A DNA stretch of 64,000 nt, taken from positions 1 to 64,000 of IMG/VR virus record IMGVR_UViG_3300036780_000414, one strand, 5' to 3'. The stretch comes from a virus. A model generated the notes under the pieces. That model was not told the DNA's origin. It was given only the letters and a program-made list of their open reading frames with translations, and did no database searches. Shown in pieces: positions 32,118 to 39,268 of the stretch (position 1 is the stretch's first letter; every line of letters begins with the position of its first letter). Position numbers and translations under genes: made by a program.

Positions 32118-32378
32118 CTATTCCCTGATGGCCTGGTCCACGGGCACCAGGCCCGCCAGCCGCACGATGTCCGCGGACACCTTGCCGCCGGACAGCGCGT
32201 AGTACGCCTCCACGAATGAGCTGAACGCCGCCGGGTCATGCGGCTGGGCGTCACGGAACCGCTGCGGCAGCTCCCCGCCGCACGCGGTCACCAGGCGGTT
32301 GTAGCTGTCTACCAGCTGCCGCTGCCATTCACTGGCCAGCTTGATCACGATCATGTGCTGTTCCGGGTCGGCGCTCAT
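32118..32378 (-). CDS. Small helical protein, unknown
   Basis: 86 residues from the ATG overlapping the upstream stop (ATGA). Contains MIVIKLASEWQRQLVDSYNR and a C-terminal AYYALSGGKVSADIVRLAGL. No motif recognised. Last of the coupled run 34481-32118. Confidence 0.62.
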   Translation of the reverse strand: MSADPEQHMIVIKLASEWQRQLVDSYNRLVTACGGELPQRFRDAQPHDPAAFSSFVEAYYALSGGKVSADIVRLAGLVPVDQAIRE

Positions 32379-32626
32379 CCGGCTGGCTCCCATCCGCCGT
32401 CCCAGCCTGGCGTCATCGCGGGCTCAGTCGGCACGACGTACCCGGATGACATGATGCCGGCGGCGTCGATGCTGATAATCCGGGTGTCGCTGTCATAGAG
32501 CACCAGCACGTCATCGTCGCCGGCGCTGCCCTCGAACACGTGGCAGGGGCCGGGTGAGTCAACGATCTCGTCGTCCTCCACCCGTGACCTGATGTCGTCC
32601 ACGGCTGCCTGCTGCTGCGGTGTCAT
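32375..32626 (-). CDS. Small acidic protein, unknown
   Basis: 83 residues, ATG after GAAGGAGGAACA and overlapping the upstream stop (ATGA). Acidic, beta-like centre DDDVLVLYDSDTRIISIDAA. Its 3' end contains one arm of a 22-bp direct repeat. Confidence 0.62.
   Translation of the reverse strand: MTPQQQAAVDDIRSRVEDDEIVDSPGPCHVFEGSAGDDDVLVLYDSDTRIISIDAAGIMSSGYVVPTEPAMTPGWDGGWEPAG
32379..32400. repeat. 22-bp exact direct repeat, copy 1
   Basis: The 22 bases CCGGCTGGCT...CCGCCGT recur exactly at 32788-32809, about 390 bases to the right. The two copies are read in different frames (end of the gene at 32375; middle of the gene at 32623), so protein conservation does not explain them. Confidence 0.7.
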
Positions 32627-33195
32627 CCCTGTTCCTCCTTCGGCTCATGCAGCACTACCGATGCGGTCGCGGTCGGCATCGGCACGTTCCTGCACGCGTA
32701 GCTGTTGTCGTCGTCCACCCACTCGTCCCCGTGCGGGCCTGGGCGCCAGTGCAGTCCCGCGCCGCAGTGCACGCAGGTACGGCCGTTCCGGCTGGCTCCC
32801 ATCCGCCGTCTGGCGTCTTCAGCCCGCCGCGCTGCGCACCACAGGCAGTCGGGCTCAGTACCGAAGTGCTCCTCCCCGTGGGTGAACTCGTCCCGGCCGA
32901 ACTCGCGCCCGTGTTCCCACACCTCCGCGTAGATCTCCGCGAACGTCATGCCGTCCTTATTAGCCAGCGCCTCAGTGACCGCGTGCTGCCGGGCTGCGGC
33001 CTCGATGCTCAGCTCACTGCCGCCGCTGTCACCTGCCGCATGGCTGTGGTCCTGGTCGCCGGGGAACCTCTCGTGCTTCGCGTCGTGCGCCCACACCAGG
33101 TCCTCAGCAGGCCGCCCGTCCGGGTGCGCGATGCTGGTCAGCCTGACGCCGGGGTGCCTCGCGGCCAGGTGCGCGCGCAGCTCGCCCTCGTTCAC
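32623..33195 (-). CDS. Protein with C-terminal zinc-ribbon-like part
   Basis: 190 residues from GTG, coupled to both neighbours (GTGA upstream, ATGA downstream). N-terminal half His/Asp/Gly-rich; middle helical (FAEIYAEVWEHGREFGRDEF); then CLWCAARRAEDARRR and TCVHCGAGLHW, two CxxC pairs that could bind zinc. Unknown function. Confidence 0.62.
   Translation of the reverse strand: MNEGELRAHLAARHPGVRLTSIAHPDGRPAEDLVWAHDAKHERFPGDQDHSHAAGDSGGSELSIEAAARQHAVTEALANKDGMTFAEIYAEVWEHGREFGRDEFTHGEEHFGTEPDCLWCAARRAEDARRRMGASRNGRTCVHCGAGLHWRPGPHGDEWVDDDNSYACRNVPMPTATASVVLHEPKEEQG
32788..32809. repeat. 22-bp exact direct repeat, copy 2
   Basis: Second copy of the repeat at 32379-32400. Recombination between copies would delete the 5' part of the gene at 32623 and the gene at 32375. 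Confidence 0.7.
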
Positions 33196-34481
33196 GATCC
33201 TGTTCCCTCACTGGTCGCAGCCGCTGCGACGGGAGGCGTCGCGATGGTCGCAGGTGCGACGCTGCCGGTCTCAGCCTGCGTATCCGTGCGACTCTTAGCG
33301 TCGCGGGCGCGTATGTCGTGGATACGCTGCGGCTTCAGGGCTGGGTAGCCGTGGTCGCGGAGGTGTCGCAGTGCGACCAGGTTTGAGTCCGCTGCGTCGG
33401 GGACGTTCGCGAGTACCCAGCGGATTGCGTCGGACTGAGACATCTGCGTAAGGTCCGGCGGCGCGGGTGCGTCATCCCGGTCCTCGTCGTGCGTCTCCTC
33501 GTCCTCATCCTGGTCGCGGTCAGTGTCGCGGCGGGTCGCACTGCCGCCGCCGTGTGCGTCACTATCGGTCGCAGCGGGTGCAAGCTGAGACGCGGCGAGT
33601 GCCTTCGCGAGTCGCAGCTTGATCGCCTCACGCCACGCGTCGAACGCTTCCCCTGGCTGGCCGAGGCCCGGCACGAACACCAGCAGCCCCAGCCGGGGCA
33701 GCGGCTCAACCCGCTCACGGCTCTTGATCCCGTGCTGCGCGCGGCGTGCCTCTCTGCGGGCGGCAGAGAGCACCAGGTGAACGATTGTGTACGCGGCAAG
33801 GCTCATGACGGGGAAGAACACTTCGGCCGTCACGTTGCCGCTCTGGAGCGCGTAGCGCCAGTTAATCCAGGCGCCTGTTGCCACCAGGCCAGCGGACACC
33901 ACCCGGAAGCCGAAACCGGACTCGCCCTTGTCGATCTGCATCAGGGCAAGGAGGGTGCAGGCCAGGGCGGCAACATCGAGTGCGACCGGCACCATCAGGG
34001 CGCGGACCCACAGCCAGTGCAGGTCATTCAGTGCCCACTCGTACTCGCCGGTCCAGCTCATGTACCCGACGCAGAACAGTACGGCAGCTAGCGCCGCGTA
34101 TGCGGCGATGCGGCGGCCGGTAGTCGCAAACCCGACGCGCTCATAATGGCGGCCGGTCGCATGCGACACCAGCTCGCGTGCCCGCTTACGCAGTGCGTCC
34201 CTGGCTGAGTCACGCTGGTCGCGGCGGGCGGCCTTGCGTGCGTCACGTGAGACCCTGGGCTGCGTCGCCTTGCGACCGTGGGGCGTCGCAGGTGTCGCGG
34301 GCTGAGTTGCCGGTGACTCGGGTTGCGTAGCCGGTGCGACCGGCTGCGTCTCCTCTTGAGTACCCGGTGCGCCGGTTGCGTCAGCTGGTGGTGTCGCACC
34401 TGGGGCCGGATGGTCGCTGTCTTCCTCACGGTGTCGCAGCTGCGTCCACGGTGGTCGCAGCTCCGTCGGCTTGAGTCGCAT
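33192..34481 (-). CDS. DUF2637 (SpdB-like) four-helix membrane protein
   Basis: 429 residues. Residues 1-85 are a Pro/Thr/Gln-rich cytoplasmic tail, 86-120 basic. Four hydrophobic segments at ~124-142, 161-183, 191-208 and 220-240; the second contains MVPVALDVAALACTLLALMQ, the charged-in-membrane signature of DUF2637. Residues ~265-429 are charged and mostly disordered, with a small helical unit near 365-400. DUF2637 proteins include Spd-type spread proteins of Streptomyces plasmids and occur in actinophages; their molecular role is not settled. DNA in the tail-coding parts is crowded with GTCGCA-like repeats. Confidence 0.75.
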   Translation of the reverse strand: MRLKPTELRPPWTQLRHREEDSDHPAPGATPPADATGAPGTQEETQPVAPATQPESPATQPATPATPHGRKATQPRVSRDARKAARRDQRDSARDALRKRARELVSHATGRHYERVGFATTGRRIAAYAALAAVLFCVGYMSWTGEYEWALNDLHWLWVRALMVPVALDVAALACTLLALMQIDKGESGFGFRVVSAGLVATGAWINWRYALQSGNVTAEVFFPVMSLAAYTIVHLVLSAARREARRAQHGIKSRERVEPLPRLGLLVFVPGLGQPGEAFDAWREAIKLRLAKALAASQLAPAATDSDAHGGGSATRRDTDRDQDEDEETHDEDRDDAPAPPDLTQMSQSDAIRWVLANVPDAADSNLVALRHLRDHGYPALKPQRIHDIRARDAKSRTDTQAETGSVAPATIATPPVAAAATSEGTGS

Positions 34482-34487
34482 GACTAC

Positions 34488-34865
34488 TCACCCCTCCCAG
34501 GCCACAGGCTCAGCGGTGATCGTCGTCCCCGGCCCGCGCACCCAGCGGGCCGCCGGCTTAACCTGGCGGCCGTCGATGCTCACCACGACACCGCCGGACT
34601 GGTACGCCTCGTACGCCCACAGGCCCGGCTCCTCGAACGTCACCAGGCGGGCGGTGACGAGTGCCTTGACCGGCAGGCTGTGCGGTGGGACCGCCATCCG
34701 CAGGTCACGGACGACGCTGTAGTGCGCGCCTGCCTTCTGGAGCATCGCGTCAAGGTGGTTCTTCGTCTGGGCGACCGCGACCAGGTACGCCTGGCCGATG
34801 GTCCTGTCGCGGGTCAGCCACTCGTGCGGGACGATCGTCATGCCGCGTGAGACGTACAGCTTCAT
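34488..34865 (-). CDS. Small protein, unknown
   Basis: 125 residues. Two starts are credible: ATG at 34865 after GAGAGAGGGCACC, chosen, and ATG at 34892 after GAGACAGGAGACG. Contains RTIGQAYLVAVAQTKNHLDA, LPVKALVTARLVTFEEPG, VVVSIDGRQVKPAARW. Its end carries the ribosome site for the membrane protein gene. Confidence 0.62.
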   Translation of the reverse strand: MKLYVSRGMTIVPHEWLTRDRTIGQAYLVAVAQTKNHLDAMLQKAGAHYSVVRDLRMAVPPHSLPVKALVTARLVTFEEPGLWAYEAYQSGGVVVSIDGRQVKPAARWVRGPGTTITAEPVAWEG

Positions 34866-34916
34866 CGGTGCCCTCTCTCCCTGGGTAGTCATCGGTTGGC
34901 GTCTCCTGTCTCTCGG

Positions 34917-35189
34917 TTACTCACTGGTTTCGGTCAGCTTGACCTGGAAGGCGCGGGTAGTCCCGTTGGTGAGCTGCACGCGGATCACGGTCACCGTGGC
35001 GCTGACGGCCTCACCGGTGACCTCACTGACCTCGTCCGGCTGGCCGGTCAGCTCCGGGCGGGCCTGGCCGGTGACGAGTGCGTGCTGCACGGCGGCGGCG
35101 ATCATCCGCTTCACGTCGTCGTCCAGCTCGTCCAGCTGCGGCAGGTGATTGAACCGCTTATCCGGGTTAGCCCTGTACGGTCGCGCCAT
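34917..35189 (-). CDS. Small protein, unknown
   Basis: 90 residues, ATG after AGAGGGGGGAC. Begins MARPYRANPDKRFNHLPQLD, a helical segment follows, then beta-like VSATVTVIRVQLTNGTTRAF. Overlaps its upstream neighbour by 23 bases. Confidence 0.65.
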   Translation of the reverse strand: MARPYRANPDKRFNHLPQLDELDDDVKRMIAAAVQHALVTGQARPELTGQPDEVSEVTGEAVSATVTVIRVQLTNGTTRAFQVKLTETSE

Positions 35190-35478
35190 CCGGTCCCCCC
35201 TCTTCTGCGGCCTGCGGGCTCTCGGGGAGCAGCTCAGCGCGGATCTTGCTGGTGCGCGTGAAGTAGCCGGCGGTGTCCTCGGGCGGCATGTCGGCTACCG
35301 CTGCCTCCCACTCGGAGCGCACTTGGTCAAGGTCACGCTGGAGCTGGAGGGTGCTGCGGTACAGCTCGACGGCCCTGGCCCCCTTCGCGCTCCACGTGTG
35401 CCTGGCGACGCCCCTCAGCGGGCGACCCTCAGCAGGTGCGGTTTCCTCCTGGGTTGGGGTGTCCTCGGTGCCTGTCAT
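35167..35478 (-). CDS. Small helical protein, unknown
   Basis: 103 residues, ATG after TAGGAGGATCACC. Acidic N-terminus, then long helix VELYRSTLQLQRDLDQVRSE that could form a coiled coil, acidic C-terminus. Function unknown. Confidence 0.65.
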   Translation of the reverse strand: MTGTEDTPTQEETAPAEGRPLRGVARHTWSAKGARAVELYRSTLQLQRDLDQVRSEWEAAVADMPPEDTAGYFTRTSKIRAELLPESPQAAEEGGPDGATVQG

Positions 35479-35490
35479 GCGGTGATCCTC

Positions 35491-35913
35491 CTAGTTGGCC
35501 CGCCGGATCTTCATCCGGTAGTCAGCGACGATGGCGTCCACCGTCTCGGTGGTGGTGCCATACTCGATCCCGGTCCGCGCCGGGGTCCACCCGTGCATCA
35601 GCACGGCCTCAGCGACCGCTGTCAGGTAGGTGGCGGTGTGGTTCTCCCAGCCGGGGTCTACCTTGGCGGCGACCGTGCGCAGCGGCATGCGGCGCATCCA
35701 GTCGGTGAGCTTGTTCGCGTCGTAGCCGGTGCCGTCGCCGTCGAGCACGTCACCCAGGGTGGTTAGCATCCGGTCGGCGCTGGCGGTGGCACCGCGCTCA
35801 GGCAGCTGATGCTGGGCGGCCAGTGCGCGTACCCGGCTTACCTGCTCAGCTGTCGGCCTGGTGCTGGCGTCGTAGTGGCGGGTGATCGACCCCCGCGCGC
35901 TGCGGCGCGGCAC
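35491..35913 (-). CDS. HTH-like protein of unknown role
   Basis: 140 residues from GTG at 35913, whose first base overlaps the stop of a 10-codon leader ORF (TAGTG). Contains a helical segment AVLMHGWTPARTGIEYGTTT followed by ETVDAIVADYRMKIRR, which looks like a helix-turn-helix. N-terminus basic. A DNA-binding role is plausible. No ribosome site of its own, so it likely depends on the leader. Confidence 0.6.
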   Translation of the reverse strand: MPRRSARGSITRHYDASTRPTAEQVSRVRALAAQHQLPERGATASADRMLTTLGDVLDGDGTGYDANKLTDWMRRMPLRTVAAKVDPGWENHTATYLTAVAEAVLMHGWTPARTGIEYGTTTETVDAIVADYRMKIRRAN

Positions 35914-35945
35914 TACCGGTCACCCTCACGGGTTATCGCCATCAT
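35913..35945 (-). CDS. Ten-codon leader ORF coupled to the next gene
   Basis: MMAITREGDR, starting eight to ten bases after GAGAGAGGG and ending TAG directly overlapping the GTG of the gene at 35491-35913. The leader carries the only good ribosome site, so translation of the downstream gene probably depends on re-initiation. It lies 25-50 bases after a promoter element. Confidence 0.5.
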   Translation of the reverse strand: MMAITREGDR

Positions 35946-35969
35946 GTTCGGTTCCCTCTCTCGCCCGTT

Positions 35970-35992
35970 ACGCTACCACGCACACGTGGGTT
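35970..35992 (-). promoter_or_regulatory. Leftward promoter element
   Basis: On the - strand CACGTGTG-CGTGG-TAGCGT: one mismatch in the box, correct 5-base spacer, weaker -10. It precedes the leader ORF and the gene at 35491. Confidence 0.6.
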
Positions 35993-36005
35993 TTAGCGGG
36001 CTTAC

Positions 36006-36446
36006 TCACTGTGCGGCCAGCAGGTCGTTGCTCTCGTCATGCGGCTGACATCCGCATGACAGCCGCACCCAGTAGCAGGAACCGCCTGCGAAGCCGGTGT
36101 AGCTGCCCCAGTCCATGACGTTGACCTGCCCGTGCTTCGGGCACTCGTCCTCGTCCTCGTTGTCGTCGGTCCAGTCGTGCCAGTCGGCGGCGTCCAGGCC
36201 GAGCGCGGCGGGGCTGATCACCTGGTAACCCTGGCAGCCGATCACGACTGCGCCGTTGGCGACGACGTGCCGCCTGGTGCCGGTGACCACGACGACGTAG
36301 CTATCGGTCACCGGGCTGCCGTCAGCGCGCACCAGCTCCTCGCACTCGGGGCAGGTGCTGGTGCGCCACCGGCCGATCACGGTCAGGTCTGCGCTGAGCG
36401 CGGCGTTCAGGTAGGCGGCCTGGTCGGTGGTCTTGTAAGGCTTCAT
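36006..36446 (-). CDS. Zinc-ribbon-like protein, unknown
   Basis: 146 residues, ATG after GAGAGAGGAAACC. Contains TSTCPECEELVRADG near residue 31, ECPKHGQ near 102 and SCGCQPHDE near the end, plus beta-like SYVVVVTGTRRHVVANGAVV. Could be two metal sites. Function unknown. Confidence 0.65.
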   Translation of the reverse strand: MKPYKTTDQAAYLNAALSADLTVIGRWRTSTCPECEELVRADGSPVTDSYVVVVTGTRRHVVANGAVVIGCQGYQVISPAALGLDAADWHDWTDDNEDEDECPKHGQVNVMDWGSYTGFAGGSCYWVRLSCGCQPHDESNDLLAAQ

Positions 36447-36472
36447 GGGCTGGTTTCCTCTCTCGGGCGGGG

Positions 36473-36775
36473 TCAGTTGACGCGGGGGACGTACCGGATG
36501 GGCTGGCCGTCCTGGTGGCGGGCGCCGGCGCTGGCCCAGCGGTTGTTCCGCTCGGCCGACTGGCGGGCCAGGGTCAGTTCCTGCTGCTCGGGGCTCAGCA
36601 CGTCGTGGAATACGCAGTCCAGGTAAGCCTCTTCCAGGTCTGCTACCGTGCCGCGCATCCAGTAGTTCGCTTCCACGGTCACGCGGGGGAGGTGCAGCGA
36701 TATCGCGCTTAGCAGCTCGCGCTTGGTCATCCCCATGGTGGGCTTCCTGCGTACTCGCCCTCTGGTGTCTCGCAT
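36473..36775 (-). CDS. Small helical protein, unknown
   Basis: 100 residues; ATG at 36775 follows GAGGAGACGAGC; a second ATG 13 codons later (MGMTKRELL) is possible. Contains KRELLSAISLHLPRVTVEAN and VADLEEAYLDCVFHDVLSPE. No family recognised. Confidence 0.62.
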   Translation of the reverse strand: MRDTRGRVRRKPTMGMTKRELLSAISLHLPRVTVEANYWMRGTVADLEEAYLDCVFHDVLSPEQQELTLARQSAERNNRWASAGARHQDGQPIRYVPRVN

Positions 36776-36800
36776 GCTGCTCGTCTCCTCTGCTGCCCGG

Positions 36801-37115
36801 TTACCGGGCTTGGTGGTCCGCCGCCGCCAGGCAGCGCTTGCAGGTGACCGGCTTGGCGGTCTCCCGGTAGGTGGTGCGCTTGCGGCCTGTGGTCCCGAGG
36901 CCGGTGCTGTGACCGGGCTGGCACAGGGGCCGCTTGCCGCTTGGCATCGGTGCGTGCACGGCTCCCCCGGTGACTGCGGTCAGGTTCGTCACGGGGTCAC
37001 CTCCCTTGGCGTCGCGTCGCAGGCTGGCCTGGTCTCGGCAGTCCGCGCAGTAGGCCAGGAAGTGCAGCTCGCACTGCTCACCGCTGGTCCAGGCGGTCAC
37101 GGTCATTGCGGTCAC
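36801..37115 (-). CDS. Small zinc-binding-like protein
   Basis: 104 residues from GTG placed seven bases after GAGAGAGG; the longer frame would begin inside the promoter box and is rejected. Contains CELHFLAYCADCRDQA, CQPGH and TCKRCLAAADH, a set of Cys/His pairs. First gene of the transcript from the promoter at 37142; predicted 5' leader is very short. Confidence 0.65.
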   Translation of the reverse strand: MTAMTVTAWTSGEQCELHFLAYCADCRDQASLRRDAKGGDPVTNLTAVTGGAVHAPMPSGKRPLCQPGHSTGLGTTGRKRTTYRETAKPVTCKRCLAAADHQAR

Positions 37116-37141
37116 TGGGGGCCTCTCTCTCTTACAACCCC

Positions 37142-37168
37142 AGTATACCACCCACATGTGAGGAGTAG
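37142..37168 (-). promoter_or_regulatory. Leftward promoter element, strong copy
   Basis: On the - strand CACATGTG-GGTGG-TATACT, then GGGGTTGTAAG and immediately the GAGAGAGAGG ribosome site. A reference-quality member of the class. It backs onto the + strand secreted protein gene. Confidence 0.8.
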
Positions 37169-37217
37169 GAGGGGGCGGGGAGGTAAGTTACGGCAGCTCA
37201 CACGTTGGCCCTGCTAG

Positions 37218-37250
37218 GATCTGCATCACCACGCACGTGAGGGAAAGGAA
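37218..37250 (+). promoter_or_regulatory. Possible promoter of the secreted-protein gene
   Basis: TAGGAT (37215-37220) is a good actinobacterial -10, and CACGCACGTGAGGG lies just after it; the -35 is poor. The 5' leader then carries GAGAGAGGAAGC, the same start-associated tract as in the leftward genes. Confidence 0.4.
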
Positions 37251-37292
37251 GCGCCCGCCCTGTCCCCCGCGCACAGAGAGAGGAAGCACCAG

Positions 37293-38063
37293 ATGCCTAA
37301 CAGGCGTGCCGTCATCGCACTCGCGTCAGCGGGTGCCCTCGCAGCCGCGATCCCGCTCACGCTCACCGCGTCCAGCGCCAGCGCCGTCACCGTCCAGTGC
37401 CAGAACACGCCCCGGCCCGTATCCGGTCCCGTAGGGTGCGGGACGTTCTTCCTCCCGCAGGTCGGCTACCCGCACGCCACCAGCGCCCTCGCGCTCAGCG
37501 CCGCCGGGTCCAGCTTCGGCAGCCGCGCCGAGGTCGAGCCGATGAACGGCAGCCCGATGCAGGACTGGACCGCCTACCAGGTCTGCACCGGCCTCACCCA
37601 GGACCGTTCCGCGGCCGCCCCGTGCGGCTCAGGCGGGAAGGTCGTCGCCGGGGAACTCGTGCTGCGGCTGTCTCCCGGCGGCACGCAGCCCGCCGGGGGT
37701 GTCAACAGCTTCCACTCGCTGTGCCTGGTAGACGACAACGGCCGGGTGGGGCTCGGCTGGTGCCAGTCCGGGGCGGCGTTCTACGACGAAGGGTTCCCCA
37801 ACCCGCCGGACAGCAACGGGGTCCCGCCGGTTGTCAGCCGTCCGAACCCGTCCGAGACGTGGAAGCTCGTCAAGGCGGGCAAGGCCGTCATCATGGTCAA
37901 CGTGTACTCCGGTCGCGCGCTCGACGACGCGGCGAACGGCGGCCCGTCGCACAAGCTGATCACGTACGAGCGGAACGGCCTGGCAGACCAGGACTGGGAG
38001 ACGGCCGGCTGCACGGCACCGTACACTAGCGAGCCCGGCGCGTACGGCTGCATCACCGGGTAG
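37293..38063 (+). CDS. Secreted beta-trefoil-like protein, possible moron
   Basis: 256 residues. Signal peptide: MPNRRAVIALASAG, hydrophobic core to ~27, cleavage after SASA (~residue 31). The mature part has four or more Cys (VQCQ, VGCG, QVCTG, CGSGG, SLCL, GWCQ), likely disulfides, and SGRALDDAANGGPSHKL ... LADQDWE near the end, resembling a ricin-B/beta-trefoil repeat with a Q-x-W-like motif. It is the only + strand gene in a 37-kb - strand arm, with its own regulatory region and a downstream terminator, the usual arrangement of a moron. Carbohydrate binding outside the cell is inferred. Confidence 0.75.
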   Translation: MPNRRAVIALASAGALAAAIPLTLTASSASAVTVQCQNTPRPVSGPVGCGTFFLPQVGYPHATSALALSAAGSSFGSRAEVEPMNGSPMQDWTAYQVCTGLTQDRSAAAPCGSGGKVVAGELVLRLSPGGTQPAGGVNSFHSLCLVDDNGRVGLGWCQSGAAFYDEGFPNPPDSNGVPPVVSRPNPSETWKLVKAGKAVIMVNVYSGRALDDAANGGPSHKLITYERNGLADQDWETAGCTAPYTSEPGAYGCITG

Positions 38064-38171
38064 GACCAGGGACGTGCGCGGATCACGGGAGGCTGGTGCC
38101 GGCGCCCGTGGGAGTACCAGGTACGCAGCAGAAGCACCCGGCGCGGGTGAGGTGGCCACCGGCCCCGCGCC

Positions 38172-38190
38172 TAGCCTGGGGTTGTAAAGC
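38172..38190 (+). promoter_or_regulatory. Promoter-like site for a putative RNA
   Basis: TAGCCT followed by GGGGTTGTAAAG on the + strand. The 11 bases after the -10 match the region after the -10 in the leftward promoters at 37142 and 56534, but the CACATGTG box is absent. Confidence 0.45.
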
Positions 38191-38355
38191 CTCGTGAGCC
38201 CCCGCCAACGCGCTGGTCTCCTACGGGAGGGTAAAAGGGGCGGCAGATGACCGGGGCAAGTGGCGAGGAAGGGTGACGGGCGCTCCTGCTGCGGCCTGGT
38301 GCTGACAAAAGACGCGAGACGCCCCCTGCTTTCCGCTCAGGGGGCGTCTCGTTTT
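38184..38355 (+). ncRNA. Putative structured non-coding RNA
   Basis: The 352-base gap 38064-38415 has no credible protein gene (only a 9-codon ORF from 38247). It contains a promoter-like site at 38172, a CTCC-TACG-GGAG hairpin (38218-38229) with a UNCG-type tetraloop, and a textbook terminator at 38315. A transcript of about 172 nt would result. Sequence families such as tRNA, tmRNA or 6S were considered but not recognised. The existence of the RNA is inferred from the signals only. Confidence 0.4.
38315..38355 (+). terminator. Strong rho-independent terminator
   Basis: A perfect 14-bp stem CGAGACGCCCCCTG / CAGGGGGCGTCTCG with a 9-base loop followed by TTTTA on the + strand. An A-run on the other flank makes it usable from the - strand too. 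It ends the secreted gene/ncRNA unit and separates it from the converging leftward genes. Confidence 0.9.
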
Positions 38356-38415
38356 ACCGGCTAAGACCAGCTCCCGTGCTGGGAGCGGCAGATCGAGCCT
38401 GGCTGGCCGCCGGGC

Positions 38416-38724
38416 CTACAGGTAGTCAGGGGACGGGGTGACCATCTCCTCGCGCCGCAGGGACGGTGCCGCCTCGGCTTTGCGGGTGCCGGCCAGCCGC
38501 CACGCCGCCGGGAGCGGGAAGCCGGCGGACAGCCAGTCGTCTAGCAGGTCCACGCACTGCACCAGGTCCGCGGACTCCGCTTCGGTCAGGCCGCCGTTCT
38601 CAACGTATGCGTGCAGCAGGTCACGGATCTGATCGTGCAGCATGTCCGGGTCAGGCTGGTCATCGCCGCCTTCCCAGTCGAACAGCGGCTCAGGGCCTGC
38701 GTACTGGTCACCGGGGTCAGTCAT
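38416..38724 (-). CDS. Small acidic protein, unknown
   Basis: 102 residues, ATGA overlap with the upstream gene. Acidic N-terminus (FDWEGGDDQPDPDM), helix DQIRDLLHAYVENGGLTEAE, AWRLAGTRKAEAAPS. Last gene before the + strand island. No motif recognised. Confidence 0.65.
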   Translation of the reverse strand: MTDPGDQYAGPEPLFDWEGGDDQPDPDMLHDQIRDLLHAYVENGGLTEAESADLVQCVDLLDDWLSAGFPLPAAWRLAGTRKAEAAPSLRREEMVTPSPDYL

Positions 38725-39053
38725 CCGGCTACTTCCCTGATGACGGCGATCTCAGCGACCCGGTAGCCGGTCGGGGTAGAGGTGAGGTGCCATTTCCGGC
38801 AGCCGGGGCAACGGTAACTCCAGCGCTTGACACGCTTCTGCTCCCACAGGCTGGCGACGGCCTGGAGCGCGGACCTCTCGGTGGGGTAGGTGCCCTTGGC
38901 CTGCTTGTTGCAGACGCGGGCCCAGCCGCGCCTGCGGTGCTTGTAGCGGAGCCGGCCGCAGCGCTCGGAGCAGTACAGCTTCTGGCCGCCGCCGAGTACC
39001 GTCGTGTCAGCGTCGTCCCAGCAGAACACGCCCCCGCAGTACAGGCAGACCAT
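38721..39053 (-). CDS. Zinc-finger protein
   Basis: 110 residues. Cys3/Cys6 (CLYC) with Cys28/Cys32 (CSERC) form a treble-clef-like site; Cys83/Cys86 and His90 (CPGCRKWH) form part of a second. The stretch between is strongly basic (RLRYKHRRRGWARVCNK). Likely binds DNA, RNA or protein. Stop overlaps the next start (ATGA). Confidence 0.7.
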   Translation of the reverse strand: MVCLYCGGVFCWDDADTTVLGGGQKLYCSERCGRLRYKHRRRGWARVCNKQAKGTYPTERSALQAVASLWEQKRVKRWSYRCPGCRKWHLTSTPTGYRVAEIAVIREVAG

Positions 39054-39055
39054 GG

Positions 39056-39268
39056 CTAGGCGTGCTCATGCGGGATGCCGAGCAGGTCCAGTGCCTGCTC
39101 AAGCACCAGGGCGGTGTGCATCTCGAACAGTTCCTCTGCTGAGTCGTTGTCGTCGTCCTGGTAGGCGCTGATGGTGTCGTTGTCCAGCACCAGTACCGGC
39201 AGCGGGCGGCCGAAGTCCCTGGCCCGGTCGCATTCCGCCTTGAGTTCGGCCAGCGTCTGGTAGATCAC
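39056..39268 (-). CDS. Small acidic protein, unknown
   Basis: 70 residues from GTG overlapping the upstream stop (GTGA). Contains LPVLVLDNDTISAYQDDDND and a C-terminal helix EMHTALVLEQALDLLGIPHE. Function unknown. Confidence 0.62.
   Translation of the reverse strand: MIYQTLAELKAECDRARDFGRPLPVLVLDNDTISAYQDDDNDSAEELFEMHTALVLEQALDLLGIPHEHA

Noticed and set aside
33200-34470. GTCGCA-rich repeats in the DUF2637 gene as a regulatory array
   Set aside because: The repeats are irregular, stay in frame and are explained by Thr/Ala/Gln-rich low-complexity coding.
37113-37157. A conserved leader peptide starting MWVVYWGC encoded by the promoter elements (37157, 31300, 42279, 56549)
   Set aside because: Four copies read M-x-x-V-x-W-x-C, but at 59190 and 47130 the same frame stops after five codons, and the invariant positions fit a -10 element. 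The shared peptide is a by-product of promoter conservation.
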